Positions 4,974 through 13,257 of a stretch of DNA of 20,014 nucleotides are shown here, in pieces. The DNA is taken from the IMG/VR virus record IMGVR_UViG_3300032342_000094, positions 1 through 20,014 of that record. One strand, given 5' to 3'. How positions within the stretch are numbered: position 1 is the first letter of the stretch; every line of letters starts with the position of its first letter. A program made the position numbers and the translations under genes. The notes under the pieces were generated by a model that did no database searches, was not told the DNA's origin, and was given only the letters and a program-made list of their open reading frames with translations. The stretch is from a virus.

Positions 4974-6638
4974 ATGGCTGAAGAACCCATCCTGGTAAAA
5001 GTCAACGATAAATTCTCCATGAAGTCAGTATTCACATGGATGGCAAGCTTCTTCCCTAATAGAGCTCCTCCAGCTTCACCCGGCGATTTGTCTAGGATGG
5101 CATCCACAGAGAGACCTGGCTTAAATGCCATAGACATGATTAACTTCGGGTTTGTTCAGCCTGTACTTCGAAATGCATATACACTCGCTGAGAACTGTTC
5201 ACTTCTCTCAGATATTGCTCAAACACTCACACAAGAGACATTTAGAGCTGGAATCACCACAGAGCCTAAGTTTGCAGTAAGGTGTGAATCTTGCGGCTAT
5301 GAGATGAAAGAGAAACAAGCGACTTGTACCTCCTGTGGTAGTAAGGCATTAAGGGAGCCGAGACAAGCTCAACAGCTTATGATGAAGAGACCTGATGGGT
5401 TCTCATGGTTGGAGAGGGTGAATGACAATGGACAGAACATGGCAGAGTTTTGTACTCAAGTGGACTTGCACATTAACACCGCAGATAACGCATACATCGT
5501 CGCCATCAAAGATTACCTATTCTACAAGATTGGAGACGACTTCATTCCAGAAGGAAAAGTTCCAGGTGATGTAAGTGACTCATTTGTTAGAGAGTTTATT
5601 GCACTTGACCCGAGGTTCCTCGAAAAAATCTTCGACAAGGGTGGTAAGCCGGGCGGACATAATAGAATCTGCCTACGGCACAGGGATGACCTTTTGGACA
5701 TCAAGACGACTAGATGCCCTAAGTGCGGGCTACGCACTCATGACATCATTGCCAGATATTATGCCTCTACCGACAGAATGGCATACTTCATCGAAGACGA
5801 GATTATTCATCTCACCAAGTTTTATCCGCATCCCCTATATGGTACGCCACCTGCTTTCAAACTCAGAATGGATGTCTTCGCCTATCTCTACATCGAGGCC
5901 AGAATCAAGAACTACTACGAAAAGGGAAGGCCACCAGGCATAATCTCCATAACTACTGACAATCCACAAGCTGTTGATGAGAACATTCGTAAGGTTAATG
6001 CCCAGATGGCCAAGGACCCCAATGTGTTGCCATGGATGCCAGTCTCAACAGGTCAGAGTAAGGTAGGGAAGGCTATTGAGTATGTGCCATTCATGCAAGA
6101 TCCATCTGACCAGATGATGAATGTCAAGAATGAGGTTCGAAGAGCTATTTGCTCATTCTTCAACGTATCTCCTCTATTCATGGCAGATGTTTCTGGTGCA
6201 TCAGGGTTCAACAACCAGGGTCACCAGATAACAATCCTCAACCGTGCAATTACTAAAGGTCAGGCTATCTGGAATGACAAAGCCTTTATCTGGATGATGA
6301 GGCAGCTTAGGATTACAGACTGGCGTTTGCACCTTACTAAGTCTGAACAAGCAGACGAGAAGGATGATGCAGAGCTTCAGTTGCTTAAAGACCAGCATGC
6401 AATGAATTTGCAGGATATGGGCTTTGAGATATGGAGCTATGAGGGTGAGTATAAGCACAGCGATAGACCAGTAAGGCCAACCCCAGATGAACAGGCTATA
6501 ATCGAAGCTCAGGCTTCTTACGCTGGGATGAATCAACCAATCCCAGACAAAGACGCCGATAAGAAGACTGGAGCTCAGGTTCAGAAGCGTCTCAAAGAGA
6601 AGAACCAGAAGGAGATGAAGAACGATGTTAGGGGATGA
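4974..6638 (+). CDS. portal protein with two zinc-binding insertions
   Basis: A 554-residue protein in the portal position, directly before the protease and capsid genes. Residues 300-445 show portal features: a long helical region (VFAYLYIEARIKNYYEKGRP), repeated Asn/Gln, and NEVRRAICSFFNVSPLFMAD, as in SPP1/HK97-type portals. It forms the ring at one capsid vertex through which DNA passes. Unusual are two Cys clusters: C104/C107 with C118/C121, and C233/H236 with C248/C251, each the size of a zinc ribbon. The C-terminus is charged. The start follows GAGG by 7 bases. The 3' end overlaps the next gene by 14 bases. Confidence 0.88.
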   Translation: MAEEPILVKVNDKFSMKSVFTWMASFFPNRAPPASPGDLSRMASTERPGLNAIDMINFGFVQPVLRNAYTLAENCSLLSDIAQTLTQETFRAGITTEPKFAVRCESCGYEMKEKQATCTSCGSKALREPRQAQQLMMKRPDGFSWLERVNDNGQNMAEFCTQVDLHINTADNAYIVAIKDYLFYKIGDDFIPEGKVPGDVSDSFVREFIALDPRFLEKIFDKGGKPGGHNRICLRHRDDLLDIKTTRCPKCGLRTHDIIARYYASTDRMAYFIEDEIIHLTKFYPHPLYGTPPAFKLRMDVFAYLYIEARIKNYYEKGRPPGIISITTDNPQAVDENIRKVNAQMAKDPNVLPWMPVSTGQSKVGKAIEYVPFMQDPSDQMMNVKNEVRRAICSFFNVSPLFMADVSGASGFNNQGHQITILNRAITKGQAIWNDKAFIWMMRQLRITDWRLHLTKSEQADEKDDAELQLLKDQHAMNLQDMGFEIWSYEGEYKHSDRPVRPTPDEQAIIEAQASYAGMNQPIPDKDADKKTGAQVQKRLKEKNQKEMKNDVRG

Positions 6639-6888
6639 ACACTACAGGTTAATCATAGACCATCCTCTAGCTGAGATCATGGAGTATGGCACTGTAGATC
6701 AACCCGCAAGGCCCTTTGTGAGGCCAGCAATAGCAGAACTTGAGCCGCAGGTTGAGAAGCTCTATGAGATGGGTGGCACTGATAAAGTCCTTGCTAAGTT
6801 CAAAGAGCTCTTAAAGAAGCACTTGGCTAAGTATGGTAAGCAAGACATAGCTGAATCCATATCATTCGAGGTGAGAGACGATGTATGA
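6625..6888 (+). CDS. small head protein with gp10-like C-terminal motif
   Basis: An 87-residue protein with GGAGATGA 6 bases before the ATG, inside the end of the portal gene. Residues 20-60 (MEYGTVDQPARPFVRPAI, then a long helix) resemble the C-terminal part of HK97-gp10-type tail-completion proteins, where ARPFLRPA-like text precedes a final helix. The usual family member is about 130 residues and sits in the tail module, so this one is short and out of place. It could be a truncated duplicate, or a head protein with a chance similarity. Weak assignment; real gene by coupling and ribosome site. Confidence 0.6.
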   Translation: MLGDEHYRLIIDHPLAEIMEYGTVDQPARPFVRPAIAELEPQVEKLYEMGGTDKVLAKFKELLKKHLAKYGKQDIAESISFEVRDDV

Positions 6889-8368
6889 CTCCATAGCAGA
6901 GTTGCCTACCCAGGTTAAAGCTGCCTTAGATGAAGCAGCGCAGATCTGCTGGATGAAGTCGTATAACCATCACCTTGAACAAAGCCACGACCCAGATTAT
7001 TCCAACAAGATGGCTTGGCACTTTGTTGCGAAGAAAGCAGACTCACGGTTTGTTAGCGGGCCGCTCTCAAGAGAAGTAATTGATGACCAGAGGGAGAAGC
7101 TTAACCAAGATACAGTTTACAGTGAGCTCAACAAGATGTTTAAAACCACAGGGGTTCCAATGCACGACTTGCACAGTAATCGTCCTGTGGGAGTATGGTT
7201 TGATGCTGCTCTTGAAGAAGTTAATGGCATCAGGCAAGTTAGGGCATTTGGTATGGTTAACAAGGGTTTACCATACTATGATGAGTTCTGGGACCAAGTG
7301 AAGGGTAAGAAGATGGGCCACCTCTCGATAGGCATCATGAAGATTGACCCTAAGTTCCAGTGTGATGCACATCAATGTTGGAAACAAGTCGACCAGTTGC
7401 AAGTATTTGAGGGTAGCATTGTTCCGCGAGGCTCTTGTCCAGGGACTAAGATGGATGACATCAACTTTGGGGCCAAGGGTTACAAAGAGGAGTTGGCGAT
7501 GGGTATGAAAGTAGAACTTGAGCACGGGACAGTTAATCCAGAGACCAACATCACTAATGACGACCCTGTGATGACTGCAAAGATTGCTCAGGCCCATCTC
7601 AATGAGATCCATGATTATTACACTCGGTTAGCAAAGATGGAGAGTGAAGCGAAGATGGAGAATAAATCCAACCCAGGCGAGGGCGATACGATAGCTCAGC
7701 TACCAACGGCTCCACAAGTCGAGGAGAAGTGCCACGACGATGTCGGCAAACTAGCCAACAAAGACACCCTCGGTTTGGGAGACGCCGGCGTTGAAGCTCT
7801 GCAGAAGATCATCATGTTGGTCTCTGAAGGCAATAAGAGACTTGCAGACCTTGACGCAAAGCTTAGCTCTCATATCACCTCTGAAGAGTCTGCTGAAGGA
7901 GCACCAGGAGAAACATCTGATCCTTCGCAGAAGCAAGAACCAAGTCAGAATGCCCCTACTCCCGCGGGGGAAAAGAAGGGAGACGAGCCGGAAAAGGACA
8001 AGGATGACAAGAATGCTAACAAGGCTGCTGTGGAAGTAGCTGACAAGAGCAATGCAATTGTTCCTCCTATGCCTCCGACAAGTCCGGCTTCACCAGATGA
8101 CATTCATCCCGTTGGGATGACAGAGAGTGCGGAAACCCCGGTCCTGAAGAAGGATCTCGAGGATGTCGCTGCTCTACAGGAGCGTAAGAAAATGGCTGAA
8201 AAGGAAGGCGCAACAACGCCAAGACCAGAATCGGCAGCTCAGGATCAGGGCGCTAGTCCTAAGAAAGACGCGCTGACCGCACTGCTCGATGACACTGAGA
8301 AGCTTCGGAAGATGTCTGCTATGGACATCGAGAGGTTTGTCAGCAAGTATGCGAAGGGAGAACTATGA
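6881..8368 (+). CDS. ChaB-like / prohead protease / scaffold fusion
   Basis: A 495-residue protein in three parts. Residues 1-35 (MYDSIAELPTQVKAALDE...) match the ChaB-like motif found at the front of some viral head proteases. Residues about 45-190 look like the S78 prohead protease: His at 95 or 98 (MHDLHSN), Ser149 in GHLSIGIMKI, and a typical end DQLQVFEGSIVPRGSCPGT. Residues about 200-495 are acidic, Pro/Lys-rich and helical, as expected for an internal scaffold removed during maturation. It would shape the prohead, then cleave scaffold and capsid protein. GAGGTGAG precedes the ATG. ATGA overlap with the capsid gene. Confidence 0.8.
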   Translation: MYDSIAELPTQVKAALDEAAQICWMKSYNHHLEQSHDPDYSNKMAWHFVAKKADSRFVSGPLSREVIDDQREKLNQDTVYSELNKMFKTTGVPMHDLHSNRPVGVWFDAALEEVNGIRQVRAFGMVNKGLPYYDEFWDQVKGKKMGHLSIGIMKIDPKFQCDAHQCWKQVDQLQVFEGSIVPRGSCPGTKMDDINFGAKGYKEELAMGMKVELEHGTVNPETNITNDDPVMTAKIAQAHLNEIHDYYTRLAKMESEAKMENKSNPGEGDTIAQLPTAPQVEEKCHDDVGKLANKDTLGLGDAGVEALQKIIMLVSEGNKRLADLDAKLSSHITSEESAEGAPGETSDPSQKQEPSQNAPTPAGEKKGDEPEKDKDDKNANKAAVEVADKSNAIVPPMPPTSPASPDDIHPVGMTESAETPVLKKDLEDVAALQERKKMAEKEGATTPRPESAAQDQGASPKKDALTALLDDTEKLRKMSAMDIERFVSKYAKGEL

Positions 8369-9522
8369 ACGTAGACGCGTTTTCGAACAAGGGGTACTTC
8401 GACAATTGGAACGAGATGTTTGAGGCCTACTTTGGTGTAGACCCCATGAGCATCTTCGGAAACAAGGTTGAGGCACCCTACCTGACGACCACAACGGGCG
8501 TCAGAAACATCATCTACGGTGCATGGCTCACCACAATATTCGTCACTACGGCGAACTCATTGGGTGCGCTCAGAGATGCTCCGTGGAGGAAGTCTGGGTA
8601 CAGGACTGTCACGTCGCCGTACTTTGCTTCTGCCCCAGGTGATGGAGTGACTCAGGGAGGCGCGATTCCGTCGTCTACCCAGGATACACTCGACTACCTA
8701 GAGCTGAACCCAAAGACGCTCAGCAACGTGCTCGACATATCCACTGCAGAGCTTGCAATGGAAGGACGAGACGATGTCGCGAAGTGGGCAGAACTGGTGG
8801 ATGCGAGACGAAAGATCATGATGTCCGGCTGGGACAGATCCAGCTTGAAGTACTGTGCGAAGACCTCTGGGTTGACTAACCTCAACATGGAGACAATCGA
8901 CAGGATCATTGCTTCGTACGATGAATACACAAATGGTGGAGAATCACCAGTTTCTGGATCCATGACGTACTGTGGCAAGACTAGGGCATCAGCAGCGTCA
9001 GAGTATGATGCGTACGTGAAACACTTCAGTGGATCACCAACCACGCTCGCTCTGAAGCATCTCGACGACATGGTAGCATCGTGCCAGCCATATTGGGACG
9101 ATGGATCATTCGACAACAAGCACTTCGTAACTGGTGTGGACACATCCGCAAGGATCCAACAGCTCCACATGGTTCAGTTCCGCGGGAAGCTTGAGACCGC
9201 CCCGGCATCATACACAGTTGGTGGAGTAAGAACTCTGCCAGGACAGACTGGTATGAGCTTCGTCAGCAAGTACGACAACATGCCGATCGTACCTGACAAG
9301 TACACGGACGGCACCTACGCAGGTACTTTGACGGGTCTGTCAAAGGTCTACCTCATTGACGACAACTACATGGAAGTAGCTGTTGGTCAGCCGCTTGAGT
9401 ATCAGGAAAGCAAGGAGTACCTTGCAACTGGATACCTTGCGAAGAGAGGTATATTCCACGCAGTCCTTGAGATTGCGGCCTGGAAGTTTGGTTGCCACGG
9501 GAAAGTCATGTCCATCGTGTGA
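8365..9522 (+). CDS. major capsid protein, HK97 fold
   Basis: A 385-residue protein directly after the protease/scaffold, the normal place for the capsid protein. The N-terminus (residues 1-60) is probably the delta/N-arm; the middle has an elongated segment with a helix rich in Arg/Asp (EGRDDVAKWAELVDARRKIM, 'spine'-like), and the C-terminus ends in beta-strands and ALEIAAWKFGCHGKVMSIV-type P-domain text. Codon use is more GC-ending than in its neighbours, as often seen for a very highly expressed gene. The start overlaps the protease stop as ATGA, with GGGAG before it. Fold inferred from position, size and general pattern, not from a search. Confidence 0.85.
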   Translation: MNVDAFSNKGYFDNWNEMFEAYFGVDPMSIFGNKVEAPYLTTTTGVRNIIYGAWLTTIFVTTANSLGALRDAPWRKSGYRTVTSPYFASAPGDGVTQGGAIPSSTQDTLDYLELNPKTLSNVLDISTAELAMEGRDDVAKWAELVDARRKIMMSGWDRSSLKYCAKTSGLTNLNMETIDRIIASYDEYTNGGESPVSGSMTYCGKTRASAASEYDAYVKHFSGSPTTLALKHLDDMVASCQPYWDDGSFDNKHFVTGVDTSARIQQLHMVQFRGKLETAPASYTVGGVRTLPGQTGMSFVSKYDNMPIVPDKYTDGTYAGTLTGLSKVYLIDDNYMEVAVGQPLEYQESKEYLATGYLAKRGIFHAVLEIAAWKFGCHGKVMSIV

Positions 9523-9531
9523 GGTGAGTCA

Positions 9532-9822
9532 ATGACTCACACGACAGTAGTGACTAAGCATACCAACCAAGGTAGCCAAAGGGCCATAGAGGCCGTGGTT
9601 ACCATCTCCTCCTATACAACCGGGGGAGAGGATCTGAGTGACCTGACAGACCAGCTAGGGTCTCTTGACTCAGTCGGAGTCACCCACGAGGGTGCCACAG
9701 CGTGGTACCTGTGGAATTGGGTCAAGGCAACCAACAAGCTAGCTCTGGCGACAGCAACAGGCACACAGGTAACTGCCGCAGTAAACGTGGGTGTGTTCTA
9801 CATCCGCGTAGTCGGGGTGTAA
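9532..9822 (+). CDS. small head protein after the capsid gene (decoration or stabiliser candidate)
   Basis: A 96-residue Thr/Ala/Val-rich, beta-looking protein (TSKH-like start, AVVTISSYTTGGEDLSDLTD, ATGTQVTAAVNVGVFYIRVV). GAGGTGAG lies 3 bases before the ATG. Many tailed viruses have a similar short beta-rich protein just after the capsid gene, often a decoration or capsid-associated protein. No cysteines, no signal. Assignment rests on position and composition. Confidence 0.65.
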   Translation: MTHTTVVTKHTNQGSQRAIEAVVTISSYTTGGEDLSDLTDQLGSLDSVGVTHEGATAWYLWNWVKATNKLALATATGTQVTAAVNVGVFYIRVVGV

Positions 9823-9824
9823 GC

Positions 9825-10001
9825 ATGGCCTGGCTAGTCAAGATACTCGAGAGTTCAGAAGACATCGAGAAGATGACTACGGACATCAACACTGCTATCG
9901 CAGCGCTCTCACCAGCGCCAGCGGCAGGCAGTGATGTTATAGTCACTCTTGACGGCGGCATGCACAGAGTACGAATAGTACTTTCGTACAGGAGCGTCTA
10001 A
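9825..10001 (+). CDS. hypothetical protein (58 aa)
   Basis: A 58-residue protein, MAWLVKILESSEDIEKMTTD at its start, then an Ala/Pro hinge (AIAALSPAPAAGSD) and a short beta segment (VIVTLDGGMHRVRIVLSYRSV). It begins 2 bases after the previous stop, so it is read by coupled translation. The frame is also open upstream to 9702, but that part overlaps the 96-aa gene. The last codons include one arm of a 7-bp stem-loop (9969-9989). No family recognised. Confidence 0.6.
   Translation: MAWLVKILESSEDIEKMTTDINTAIAALSPAPAAGSDVIVTLDGGMHRVRIVLSYRSV
9969..9989 (+). terminator. stem-loop at the end of the capsid unit
   Basis: GTACGAA (9969-9975) pairs perfectly with TTCGTAC (9983-9989) around a 7-base loop. 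It lies inside the 3' end of the 58-aa gene and is followed about 10-30 bases later by a T-rich tract (10004-10019). This may end or weaken transcription after the abundant capsid genes. Confidence 0.4.
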
Positions 10002-10020
10002 ACCTTTTCAGCCTTTATTT
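9999..10020 (+). promoter_or_regulatory. promoter-like element before the membrane-protein genes
   Basis: AAACCTTTTCAGCC followed by TTTATT (10014-10019) lies 27 bases before the ATG at 10043. The same arrangement (AAACCTCTT, a few bases, CCTTTATGTC) occurs on the minus strand in both copies of the duplicated module at 1756-1826 and 2072-2144. In all three cases a TTTAT box follows an AAAC box by a similar distance, so a virus-specific promoter pattern is likely. Confidence 0.5.
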
Positions 10021-10042
10021 CCCTCTCATGGAGATGAATAGT

Positions 10043-10393
10043 ATGGAACAAGGAACCGTAGCAAGGATACTTGCTGTAGTGGTGTTGATTGCGATGTTCG
10101 CAATAGGTGCATCCCAAGGGGACCTAATAGAACTAGGTATCGCATTCGGCGCTGGTATCGCCGCGAGCGTAGGCATCTGGCTGATGCCGCCATCAGACTG
10201 GAGAGGCGACCCAACTAAGCTTAGAGACCATCTACTTCTGAGCTTACCACTAGCGGGATTAGCAGTAGTCAGCGGAGCAGTAACACTTTACGACGGGACG
10301 ACTTTCAATCTTCCCGCGTGGATGGCACTAATAGTGACTCTGCTTGTACCTGCAAGTGTCCTAGAGCAAAGACTAATGGACGAAAGGGGCTAA
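10043..10393 (+). CDS. holin-like membrane protein (4 TM)
   Basis: A 116-residue membrane protein with four predicted hydrophobic segments: about 7-23, 29-48, 63-83 and 91-108, and a charged C-terminus (EQRLMDERG). Three Met codons are possible (10028, 10034, 10043); GGAGATGA (10030-10037) lies just before the last, which I chose. Size and topology fit holins, which form pores in the membrane at the end of infection. The gene is placed between head and tail genes, and no endolysin is seen in the window. A role in host membrane entry or remodelling is an alternative. Confidence 0.6.
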   Translation: MEQGTVARILAVVVLIAMFAIGASQGDLIELGIAFGAGIAASVGIWLMPPSDWRGDPTKLRDHLLLSLPLAGLAVVSGAVTLYDGTTFNLPAWMALIVTLLVPASVLEQRLMDERG

Positions 10394-10470
10394 CACCCCA
10401 CCCTTCCCTTTCAGGAAGTGATACTATACCACCCGTTGATGACCATAAGATACGACAGAGATACGCTAAC

Positions 10471-10671
10471 ATGGATGACCATGACAAGCTCACGGAACTC
10501 TTGGTTAGAATGGACCATGTACAAGAGGTTCTTGGAGGTAATGGTGGACCTGGTCTTTGCACAAGAGTAGACAATGTGGAGACGCTTACAGACCGTCACT
10601 CTACTTACTTTACACTCCTCGTTGGGGCCATACCAACAGCCATCATAATCATCGACATACTCCTGAGGTAA
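10471..10671 (+). CDS. XhlA-like protein with C-terminal membrane anchor
   Basis: A 66-residue protein, MDDHDKLTELLVRMDHVQEV at its start: a short heptad-like helix, a Gly-rich turn (GGNGGPG), a second charged helix and one C-terminal hydrophobic segment at about 48-64 (TLLVGAIPTAIIIIDILL). This layout, coiled coil then membrane anchor, is that of XhlA-type proteins that work with holins. It stands directly after the holin-like gene. The frame is open upstream to 10318, but that region overlaps the previous gene and has no ribosome site. Start uncertain. Confidence 0.55.
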   Translation: MDDHDKLTELLVRMDHVQEVLGGNGGPGLCTRVDNVETLTDRHSTYFTLLVGAIPTAIIIIDILLR

Positions 10672-10675
10672 ATAC

Positions 10676-12586
10676 ATGCCTGCACCATTCCAATTCTATG
10701 ACACGGACCTAAACTATGGATGTAAGAATACTCCGGGGTTTTTCAATAACGTCGTACAGTATGGCAATGTTCTTTACGTAGCCCTATGTGGTTACAACGG
10801 GAATTATTACGCACTGAAATACGACGGTGTACACTGGTCAGCCCCCGTGTTAATAGCTAATGTAGACACACCTTGGGATGGTCACAAAGTTGCTGCTATA
10901 GTGAGAAGCAACGATGGTTATTTGCATGTCTTCTATGGTGCCCATGATTCAGCACGTATTCATTATGCTGTTTCAAATGCACCGGATGATATCAGTGCAT
11001 GGACTAATGTAGATTCACGCATAGGTACTCTCTACGGTACATACCCCCTTCCATTCATGGATCCTTACAGTAAGGCTCTCTACCTCTTCTATAGACCACT
11101 CGACAACTATTATTACTGCTACAGGAAGTCAACAGACAACGGGGTAACTTGGGGTACTGTACAACAGTGGTGGAGTGGAACTGGCAAGATGATTTACATG
11201 GTAGACCGTTGCCAATATCTTAGAGAAGTAACACCAGATCACTGGAGACTTTGTCTTACTTATGACCACTACCAGTCTCCTAACAGAAGAAACCTCTACT
11301 ACATAGAGTTTGACTTCACAGATAACCATTTCTACAATATCTCTGGGACTGACCTAGGTACAACCATCACCGGTACTAGTGATGAGACGGACTGCAAGGT
11401 ATTTGACTCAGCTGCGTTAGCCTGTTTTAATGGGTCAACACTTAGGACTCCTTTTGGTGTACTAGCCGCGTTTCCGTATGAATACTCCACAGGACTTTAC
11501 CGTTTCGGTTCGCTTGAATGGAATGGGTCAACATGGACAAATATGAGGACTTTTGGTACACCACCAAGAGCTCAGTGGGAAGTAGTTGCACTTATCATGT
11601 GTGGTACTCGCATTCTCGGTTTAACATATGAGAATGAGGCTGACATCTTAGTCTGGGAGTATGATTGGACTGCTAAGACCTGGACTAATCTACCCGACAT
11701 ACTTACGATGGCTGCTGCTCCTCATGGTGGTACAAACTACTGGTGGAATCTTCACGTTCAACCCACTGATAACCCTATGATTATAGCTTCAGAAGCTGGA
11801 CCTTGCATGAGTACTACTGGCGCATCCCAGGTCATGATAGTCGTAGATGCTCATGGTGAACTTAAGTTCTTGACTGACCACACAGATCTTGGGTTACCAA
11901 CTACCATCAGAAACTACTCAGATGGGTATAGGCTCTTTGACACCGATGCAGATTCATTGCTATTAGCTCTGCAGGGTATTGGAGTACAATCAGGCTGTAT
12001 TTGTTCTACTCCAGGAACTAATACTATTGTCAGTTGGACTGCTGGAAAAGTACAACTTGGACATGGTCATTTACTTTCTATAGCGGCTGGCTCCGTAGAC
12101 TTGACAAGTTTACAGGACGCGAATTATCCACGTAAAGTAATCCTCTACGTAGATGCCGTAGATTTCCTTGTTAAAGCAGTAGCTGGAGCAGCTGCATCAG
12201 CAGTACCAATATCATCCATAGGGAGATTGGCAACTGAACCAGTCCCACCGGATTTCTCAGGTAGCAGTGTTCTAACTGCCAATGATATCACACTTTGCGA
12301 AGTGTGGTTGAGGCCTACCGGAAATAACATCAGTATCATCGATGTTACAGATAGACGGATTGGAACCTATGGAACTGCAAGTGGGACAGCCCTAATTCCT
12401 AATGGCGCTAGTACTGTAACAGTTACTCATCCACTAGGTGTAATTCCATCTCTCATCTATATTGAGGGCAGTGATACAGAGACAAAGACTAGTTGGATAA
12501 CAGACAAGACGGCAACTACCTTTGTTATTAACTTACCAGCTGTAGTTACAGCTAACCGTTTGGTAGAATGGAGAGCTTGGCCATGA
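10676..12586 (+). CDS. beta-propeller receptor-binding / tail fibre protein
   Basis: A 636-residue protein. Residues 1-400 contain repeated propeller-blade text (DGYLHVFYGAHDS, YPLPFMDPYSKALYLFYR, STDNGVTWGT, GLYRFGSLEWNGSTW), like BNR/sialidase-type six-bladed propellers that bind glycans. Residues about 500-636 form a beta-rich C-terminal domain (VTVTHPLGVIPSLIYIEGSD, KTATTFVINLP), like the tips of many fibre proteins. The propeller is paralogous to residues 218-620 of the 1042-aa protein at 15002. Position among head genes, before the connector, is unusual for a fibre. GAGGT lies before the ATG. Confidence 0.75.
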   Translation: MPAPFQFYDTDLNYGCKNTPGFFNNVVQYGNVLYVALCGYNGNYYALKYDGVHWSAPVLIANVDTPWDGHKVAAIVRSNDGYLHVFYGAHDSARIHYAVSNAPDDISAWTNVDSRIGTLYGTYPLPFMDPYSKALYLFYRPLDNYYYCYRKSTDNGVTWGTVQQWWSGTGKMIYMVDRCQYLREVTPDHWRLCLTYDHYQSPNRRNLYYIEFDFTDNHFYNISGTDLGTTITGTSDETDCKVFDSAALACFNGSTLRTPFGVLAAFPYEYSTGLYRFGSLEWNGSTWTNMRTFGTPPRAQWEVVALIMCGTRILGLTYENEADILVWEYDWTAKTWTNLPDILTMAAAPHGGTNYWWNLHVQPTDNPMIIASEAGPCMSTTGASQVMIVVDAHGELKFLTDHTDLGLPTTIRNYSDGYRLFDTDADSLLLALQGIGVQSGCICSTPGTNTIVSWTAGKVQLGHGHLLSIAAGSVDLTSLQDANYPRKVILYVDAVDFLVKAVAGAAASAVPISSIGRLATEPVPPDFSGSSVLTANDITLCEVWLRPTGNNISIIDVTDRRIGTYGTASGTALIPNGASTVTVTHPLGVIPSLIYIEGSDTETKTSWITDKTATTFVINLPAVVTANRLVEWRAWP

Positions 12587-13257
12587 CAACGACATATTGC
12601 ACAGTAGCAGAAGTAGTAGCCAGACTGATGATGCTTGACCCAGCAACTGGTGTAAGAAGGGTCTTGGATACTAATTCCAATCCAACTGCACTAGAAGTTG
12701 AGGCAAGGATCAATGCCTTTGAGGATTACATTGACCAATACACTAGGGACCAGTGGAGGATTAAAGCTTCAGACTTGGAATACTACTCATCAGATAACCT
12801 CTGGCCTGGTTGGTTCCCCCATGAGCAGTATTGCTGGGTAAGGGGCTGGAAGCTTCAAACCTTTAGTGCTGCTGCTGGAGATGTCTTGAAGCTACGCAGA
12901 GGAGACACTTGGACTGACCTGTTGGATGTCAACCATACAGAGGGTATAGGGCAGGACTTCTGGGTGGAATATGACACAGGCATTCTTCACTTCTACAAGA
13001 CCAGACCACAGTATGGTGAACACCAGGTAATGGTTAAGTATCGCTGGGGAAATTCAACTGTACCCAATGATATCAAGAGAGCCTGCTCTAACCTTGCAGC
13101 AGCTGACGTACTCAGGTCTGAGATGTATGCTGTGATAATGGGCCAGGGTGGAGGCTTTACAACTCATAGAGAAGAAACCGCTGACAAGTGGGAAGCAGAA
13201 GCCAAGGATATACTGAACAGGCATCAGAGACTGCCACAACAAATGCTGGGAATGTGA
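12583..13257 (+). CDS. head-tail connector (adaptor, gp6-like)
   Basis: A 224-residue protein starting MTTTYCTVAEVVARLMM. The N-terminal helices with EVEARINAFEDYIDQYTRD and the later helix after PNDIKRACSNLAAADVLRSE are typical of gp6-like/gp15-like adaptors, which bind below the portal and connect head to tail. Between them is a beta-rich part (residues 55-150). The ATG overlaps the previous TGA as ATGA, and GGAG lies before it; an earlier in-frame ATG at 12568 is less likely. It starts the neck/tail gene block. Confidence 0.75.
   Translation: MTTTYCTVAEVVARLMMLDPATGVRRVLDTNSNPTALEVEARINAFEDYIDQYTRDQWRIKASDLEYYSSDNLWPGWFPHEQYCWVRGWKLQTFSAAAGDVLKLRRGDTWTDLLDVNHTEGIGQDFWVEYDTGILHFYKTRPQYGEHQVMVKYRWGNSTVPNDIKRACSNLAAADVLRSEMYAVIMGQGGGFTTHREETADKWEAEAKDILNRHQRLPQQMLGM

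Noticed and set aside
8694-9170. Minus-strand 158-codon ORF inside the capsid gene
   Set aside because: Shadow produced by the GC-ending codons of the capsid gene; no start signal.
10318-10470. N-terminal extension of the XhlA-like protein
   Set aside because: Overlaps the end of the holin-like gene by 76 bases, no ribosome site, and the text (Cys, Ser, Pro-rich) does not fit the rest.
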